A DNA stretch of 64,000 bases, from positions 186,001-250,000 of the forward strand of contig NZ_QKSM01000003.1 in NCBI RefSeq assembly GCF_003234185.1, given 5' to 3'. This document shows positions 59,904-64,000 of the stretch, in pieces. The translations under genes were made by a program, and so were the position numbers. This DNA is from Curtobacterium sp. MCSS17_008 (lineage in GTDB: Bacteria > Actinomycetota > Actinomycetes > Actinomycetales > Microbacteriaceae). The notes beneath the pieces are model-generated. The model was not told the DNA's origin and did no database searches. It was given only the letters and a program-made list of their open reading frames with translations. Every line of letters starts with the position of its first letter. Position 1 is the stretch's first letter.

Positions 59904-59963
59904 CGCACCGACCACCGGTCGGGAGGCGCACGTGTCGTCCCGCCGCGTGACCCGGCCCCGCCA

Positions 59964-60015
59964 CCACCGGACGGGAGGCGCGTGGCGGTGTCGCGCCGTG
60001 CCTCCCGTCCGGTGG
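59964..60015. terminator. hairpin, GGGAGGC family
   Basis: CCACCGGACGGGAGGC pairs with GCCTCCCGTCCGGTGG across an imperfect loop. A partial second copy of the same core (GGTCGGGAGGCGCACG) lies just before it, near 59917. It lies 60 bases after the dehydrogenase stop. Confidence 0.65.
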
Positions 60016-60065
60016 CGGCCGGGTCGTGCAGGCGGGATGCGGGCGCATCCGGCAAGCTCGTCGGC

Positions 60066-61016
60066 GTGCGGACGACGAGGACGGCCCTGGCCACGATGGC
60101 GGCGGTGGCCGCGCTGACGCTCACCGGGTGCAGCGGCACCGGCTCGTCGGCGGAGGTCACGGCGCGGGCGAGCAGGACCGCGGCACCGACCCCGAGCGCG
60201 ACCTCGTCGCCGGGATCGATGCCGTCGGCCGACGCCGCCACGGCGCGGGAGTACGCGGCCCTCGAGCAGCGGTACGACGCCCGCGTCGGCGTCGTCGCGA
60301 TCGACACCGCTGACGGTCGTGCCGTCGGGTACCGCTCCGAGGAGCGGTTCGCCTTCGCGTCGACGAACAAGGCGTTCATCGCCGCGGCGGTCCTCGACGC
60401 GTCGAGTGCCGACGACCTGGACGAGGTCGTGCGCTACGACCGGGGCGACCTGCTCGAGTACGCCCCCGTGACGCGCCGGCACGTCGACGAGGGCATGACG
60501 CTCCGTGCGCTCGTCGACGCTGCGGTGCGGGAGAGCGACAACACCGCGGCGAACCTGCTCGTGGAGCGGCTCGGCGGGGTGGACGGTGTGACGCGGTGGT
60601 TGCGGGGGATCGGGGACGACGTGACCCGGGTGGACCGCGTCGAGCCCGACCTCAACACGGCGACGCCGGGGGACCCGCGGGACACGACGACCCCGGCGCA
60701 GTCGTCGGCCGACCTGCGCGCGGTGCTCCTCGGCGACGCACTCGACCCGGACGACCGCGCGCTGCTCCGGTCCGCGATGACGGGGACGACGACCGGCGAC
60801 GGCACGATCCGGGCCGGGGTCCCCGGTGGCTGGTCGGTCGCGGACAAGACCGGCACGGCCTCGTACGGGGTACGCAACGACATCGCCGTCCTCCGGCAGC
60901 CGGGGCGGGACCCGGTCGTGCTCGTCGTGTTCACCGCGCAGGACCGGGAGGACGCCGAGCCCTCGGACGCGCTCGTGGCGGCGGCCACCAGGGTGGCGCT
61001 GCGGGCGATGGGCTGA
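60066..61016 (+). CDS. class A beta-lactamase lipoprotein
   Basis: A 316-residue serine beta-lactamase. Lipobox LTGC (Cys22) follows a signal helix, and a Ser/Thr/Pro linker runs to about residue 58. All class A elements are present: STNK (Ser99, Lys102), SDN (157-159), EPDLN of the omega loop (Glu193, Asn197) and KTG (261-263). It should hydrolyse beta-lactams at the outer membrane face; its spectrum cannot be predicted. The start is GTG; longer in-frame starts lie inside the upstream hairpin. No regulator is adjacent, and a class A PBP gene lies 1.3 kb away. Confidence 0.93.
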   Translation: MRTTRTALATMAAVAALTLTGCSGTGSSAEVTARASRTAAPTPSATSSPGSMPSADAATAREYAALEQRYDARVGVVAIDTADGRAVGYRSEERFAFASTNKAFIAAAVLDASSADDLDEVVRYDRGDLLEYAPVTRRHVDEGMTLRALVDAAVRESDNTAANLLVERLGGVDGVTRWLRGIGDDVTRVDRVEPDLNTATPGDPRDTTTPAQSSADLRAVLLGDALDPDDRALLRSAMTGTTTGDGTIRAGVPGGWSVADKTGTASYGVRNDIAVLRQPGRDPVVLVVFTAQDREDAEPSDALVAAATRVALRAMG

Positions 61017-61080
61017 GGTCGACCGCCCGCTCGGCGTTCGGCGTTCCTCAGCGCAGTGCTCCGCGATCAGCGTTCCTCGG

Positions 61081-62073
61081 TCAGCGCAGGAGCGTCGCGG
61101 CCCAGCGCCCGAGCGCGTCGTAGGCCTGTCCGCGGACCTCCGGGGCGGAGAGCACGACGTCGTGCAGCGCGCCGTGGAGCCGTCGGACGGTCACCTCGGC
61201 GCCGAGCGACAGCGCGCGGTGCGCGACGACGTCGACGTTGAGCGCCACGTCCGCCCGGGCCATCCCGTCGTCCCACCGCGGCTGCAGCATGCTCTTGTCG
61301 CTGAGCATCACGAGCGTCGGCACCGTGATGCCGAGGCCCTGCGCGACCCGCTCCTGCCCGGCGAACACCGCCGCGAGCCACCCGGGGTGCAGCGGGAAGC
61401 CGCGGTCCGGTCGCCATCGTTGGTCGTACGTCCACGAGCCCTCGCCCGCAGCAGAGACGGTGCGGGTGTAGAAGCCCGGGTCGACCGCCGGCATCGGCGC
61501 GAGGGGGTTCCGCTTCGCCCCGAGCTTGATCACCGGGGCGACGATCGCCCGACCGATCGCGCTCGCCTGGAACTCGAGCCACGGACTGTTGAGCACCAGG
61601 CCGTCGACGAGTTCCGGGTGCCGCGCGGCCCAGAGCGACAGGGTGAGCCCACCCGTCGAGTGGCCCATGGGGACGAGGCGTCGTCGGGGTCCGCCGCGGT
61701 GCTCGGCCGCGATCGCGTCGAGCGCGGCGCCGATGTCCTCGTCGTAGACGGTCAGGTCGTCGACGAACCCGGGCGTCTGGTGCGGTCGGAGGCTGCGGCC
61801 GTACTTCCGCAGGTCGAGGGCGTGGAAACGGGCTCCGAGACGTTCGACCCGCTCGGCGAGCTCCACCTGGAAGAAGTAGTCGGACCAGCCGTGCACGTAG
61901 AGCACGTCGACGCCGTGCAGCGGCCCGCGGCTGTGCAGCAGCAGGTCGTTCGGCGATCGCTTCCGCCGGACGAGCGTCGCGACCACCGCACCCTCGCGAT
62001 CCTCGCCGAGCGGGAGCTCGAGGCGCTCGAACGGAGCCCCGAGCACGTCCTCGTGCCACTGTCCTGCGCCCAT
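61081..62073 (-). CDS. alpha/beta hydrolase, monoacylglycerol-lipase-like
   Basis: A 330-residue cytosolic serine hydrolase: VLYVHGWSDYFFQ (oxyanion region), the nucleophile elbow GHSTGG (Ser139) and LHGALHDVV near the C-terminus with the catalytic His. It resembles lysophospholipase/monoacylglycerol lipases. The start ATG at 62073 is preceded by TACGCT 6 bases upstream, fitting a leaderless message; a GTG one codon earlier is possible. It is convergent with the beta-lactamase gene, with 64 bases between them and no strong hairpin. Confidence 0.87.
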   Translation of the reverse strand: MGAGQWHEDVLGAPFERLELPLGEDREGAVVATLVRRKRSPNDLLLHSRGPLHGVDVLYVHGWSDYFFQVELAERVERLGARFHALDLRKYGRSLRPHQTPGFVDDLTVYDEDIGAALDAIAAEHRGGPRRRLVPMGHSTGGLTLSLWAARHPELVDGLVLNSPWLEFQASAIGRAIVAPVIKLGAKRNPLAPMPAVDPGFYTRTVSAAGEGSWTYDQRWRPDRGFPLHPGWLAAVFAGQERVAQGLGITVPTLVMLSDKSMLQPRWDDGMARADVALNVDVVAHRALSLGAEVTVRRLHGALHDVVLSAPEVRGQAYDALGRWAATLLR

Positions 62074-62199
62074 CACCCGAGCGTATCCGCGCCGTCCGGG
62101 TCACGGCCCGGTCACGCTGCGGTCACGGGACGGTGACGGCGAGGCCCCCTCCGGTAACGATCCGTACCGACTCGGTCCTTTCCCAGTGCACGTCCCGGT

Positions 62200-62223
62200 T
62201 CCGCCCCGGGAACCCGGGGCGGA
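62200..62223. promoter_or_regulatory. perfect inverted repeat before the PBP gene
   Basis: TCCGCCCCGGG and CCCGGGGCGGA flank a 2-base centre, about 70 bases before the PBP start and downstream of a possible -10 box TAACGA (62153-62158). It could be an operator or a leader hairpin. Confidence 0.45.
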
Positions 62224-62293
62224 CGTCCGAGGAGCGCTGGGAGGGTCGCCCGGACGCCGTCGGACCACGAGGGCGGGACCACGAGGGGGAGAC

Positions 62294-64000
62294 ATGACGG
62301 TGCGACGTGTGACCGGGGCCGTGCTGGGCTTCGTCGGCGGCAGCGTGTTGGCGGGGCTGCTGGTCGGGGTCGGGGTGACGCCGGTGCTCGCCGTGGCCGG
62401 GGTGGGGACGACGTCGGCGATCGACCTGTTCGACTCGATGCCGGAGTACATCGAGATCGGGGACCTGCCCGAACGGAACGAGATCTGGGCGTACCAGGGC
62501 GGGCAGCCGGTGCACCTGGTGGACGTGTGGGACCAGAACCGGCAGGAGCTCGCGCTCGACCAGATCAGCGACACGCTCCAGCACGCCGCGATCGACGGCG
62601 AGGACAAGCGCTTCCGCGAGACCGGCGGCGTCGACCTGACGAGCCTGGTCCGATCGGTCGCGAGCGTGATCGCCTCGGGCGGCAAGGGCGGTTCCGGCGG
62701 CTCCACCATCACGATGCAGCTGGTCCGGAACATCAAGATCCAGCAGGCGAGCGAGCTGCCGACCGCCGAGGAGCGCGAGGCCGGGTACCGGGAGGCCACG
62801 CGGAAGAGCCCGGAGCGCAAGCTCGCCGAGGTGAAGCTCGCGATCGGGCTCGCCAAGGAGTACTCGAAGGACGAGATCCTCGCGGCCTACCTGAACATCG
62901 CCTACTTCGGCGACCAGACCTACGGCGTGCAGGCGGCGTCGCAGCGGTACTACGGCAAGGACGCCACCGACCTGACCCCGGCTGAGTCGGCGTCCCTCAT
63001 CGCCATCGTGCAGTGGCCGGAGCGGCGCGACCTGTCGACGCCGGCACACCACGCCGACAACCAGGCGCGGCGGGACGTCATCCTGCGCTCGATGCACGAG
63101 CAGGGGCACCTCACTGACGCCGACCTCGCGACGGCGCTCGCCTCGCGTCCGGCCGACTACGTCCGGCTGACCGCGCCGCAGCAGGGCTGCGAGTCGGCCG
63201 TCCGCGGTGCGGAGTTCTTCTGCGCGTACGCCGAGCGGGTGGCGAAGGACCTGCCGCAGCTCGGCGCCGACGCCGACGCCCGCGCTGCCGCGTGGCGGAC
63301 GGGCGGGTACCGGGTGCAGACCACGCTCGACCTCGACCTCAACACGCAGCAGAAGGACCTGCTCGCCCTGCACGACCCCGCGACCGAGAGCCGGCTCGCC
63401 CTCGGCGCGACGCTCGACACCGTCGAGGCGGGCACCGGCCGCGTGCTGACGATGGCGCAGAACAAGGACTTCGACCGGTCGTCGGACGCCCCGGCGACGG
63501 CGACGTCGCTCAACTACGCCACCGATGAGTCGAACGGTGGATCGACGGGGTTCCAGGTCGGTTCGACCTACAAGATGTTCACGCTGCTGCGGTGGCTCGA
63601 GTCCGGACGGAGCCCCGACACCGTGGTGGACGGCACGCGGAAGGCGCGTGCGACGTGGACGCAGTGTGGGCAGCAGGTCACGCTCGACGTGCCCTACGAC
63701 CCGAAGAACGACGCACCTGGTCAGACCGGGCCGTACTCCGTCCGCGCGGCGACGGCGCAGTCGGTCAACGCTGCCTACGCGGACATGGCCTCGCAGCTCG
63801 ACCTGTGCGACATCCGGGACACCGCCGCCCGGCTCGGCGTGCACCCGGCAACCGGCGGCGAGCTGCCGGCCAACCCGGCAGCGATCCTGGGCACGACGAG
63901 CATCGCGCCGCTGACGATGGCGGCCGCCTACGCCGGGGTCGCGAACGGCGGCGTGTACTGCGCGCCGGTCGTCGTCGACCAGGTGACCGGGCCGGACGGC
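62294..64000 (+). CDS. class A penicillin-binding protein (partial at window end)
   Basis: The first 569 codons of a bifunctional peptidoglycan synthase. One membrane helix spans about residues 8-38. The glycosyltransferase domain has GEDKRF (Glu103), GGSTITMQLVRN and RKSPERKLAEVKLAI. The transpeptidase domain has STYK (Ser424 nucleophile, Lys427) and SVN (490-492); the KTG box must lie beyond the window. It polymerises glycan strands and cross-links them outside the membrane. GAGGGGGA precedes the ATG. It has an Asn/Gly-rich insertion before the STYK motif. No stop codon is reached. Confidence 0.95.
   Translation, partial: MTVRRVTGAVLGFVGGSVLAGLLVGVGVTPVLAVAGVGTTSAIDLFDSMPEYIEIGDLPERNEIWAYQGGQPVHLVDVWDQNRQELALDQISDTLQHAAIDGEDKRFRETGGVDLTSLVRSVASVIASGGKGGSGGSTITMQLVRNIKIQQASELPTAEEREAGYREATRKSPERKLAEVKLAIGLAKEYSKDEILAAYLNIAYFGDQTYGVQAASQRYYGKDATDLTPAESASLIAIVQWPERRDLSTPAHHADNQARRDVILRSMHEQGHLTDADLATALASRPADYVRLTAPQQGCESAVRGAEFFCAYAERVAKDLPQLGADADARAAAWRTGGYRVQTTLDLDLNTQQKDLLALHDPATESRLALGATLDTVEAGTGRVLTMAQNKDFDRSSDAPATATSLNYATDESNGGSTGFQVGSTYKMFTLLRWLESGRSPDTVVDGTRKARATWTQCGQQVTLDVPYDPKNDAPGQTGPYSVRAATAQSVNAAYADMASQLDLCDIRDTAARLGVHPATGGELPANPAAILGTTSIAPLTMAAAYAGVANGGVYCAPVVVDQVTGPDG

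Noticed and set aside
1-64000. Prophage, insertion sequence or integrative element
   Set aside because: No integrase, transposase, phage structural gene or direct-repeat att pair was found at either tRNA gene.

Overview
The window is a chromosomal segment of very high GC content, densely packed, with GTG starts, many genes that appear to start at or within a few bases of the transcript 5' end (TANNNT box 6-8 bases before the start codon), and families typical of Actinobacteria (trio histidine phosphatase/DUF3090/SCO1664, MMPL, MoxR-DUF58-transglutaminase, OhrR-like MarR). Gene content and the GGGAGGCGCGG-type intergenic hairpins suggest Microbacteriaceae, most likely Curtobacterium; that is inference from memory, not a search result. 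I see no transposase, phage, integrase or CRISPR. LAYOUT: 1-6.1 kb holds the end of a ribulose-monophosphate pair (hxlB-hxlA), a PepSY membrane protein under a TACA/TGTA palindrome, two paralogous BLUF photoreceptors enclosing a ScbR-like TetR regulator, and the actinobacterial trio. 6.2-13.4 kb holds an AAA/VWA pair, a MetE-like enzyme, an MFS carrier and a GntR regulator. 13.8-21.7 kb holds tRNA-Ser(GCT), a MarR/MFS divergent pair, a GH18 lipoprotein and a MoxR-DUF58-transglutaminase operon. 22-31.4 kb holds a TRIC-like channel, a wall-anchored nucleotidase, a TPP enzyme, a Gfo/Idh/MocA oxidoreductase, glucose-6-phosphate dehydrogenase, a dienelactone hydrolase and tRNA-Arg(ACG). 31.7-51.3 kb is the most interesting part: a nitrogen-heterocycle/purine catabolic region. 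It has a seven-gene operon (amidohydrolase, ABC importer, FAD oxidase, creatininase-like, PPOX), a divergent XRE-cupin regulator with a ferredoxin-type reductase, two further amidohydrolases (one lacking two metal ligands), xanthine dehydrogenase with XdhC, urate oxidase and a MocA-like nucleotidyltransferase. 51.3-64 kb holds a PIG-V-like mannosyltransferase, an OhrR-like regulator with a zinc-knuckle protein and an Old Yellow Enzyme, a TetR-MMPL operon, a mannitol dehydrogenase, a class A beta-lactamase lipoprotein, a lipase-like hydrolase and a class A penicillin-binding protein cut by the window end. HOW IT FITS: in the purine region five promoters (before the genes starting at 39090, 42356, 43375, 49446 and 49753) share a bipartite element, two heptamers 11 bp apart (second heptamer SGAAACA), followed 8-9 bp later by a -10 box. 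The geometry resembles sites of SARP/AfsR-type activators and ties the uncharacterised ABC/creatininase operon to xanthine and urate oxidation. NON-CODING STRUCTURE: three arrays with an exact or near-exact 19-bp period of the core GAGACGCCG that flips orientation midway (30.4, 31.7 and 44.7 kb); a separate 19-bp tandem array before the OhrR-like gene (54.7 kb); a 76-bp nested inverted repeat in two copies (9.7 and 27.5 kb); and about ten GGGAGGCGCGG hairpins, one of them inside a divergent promoter region.
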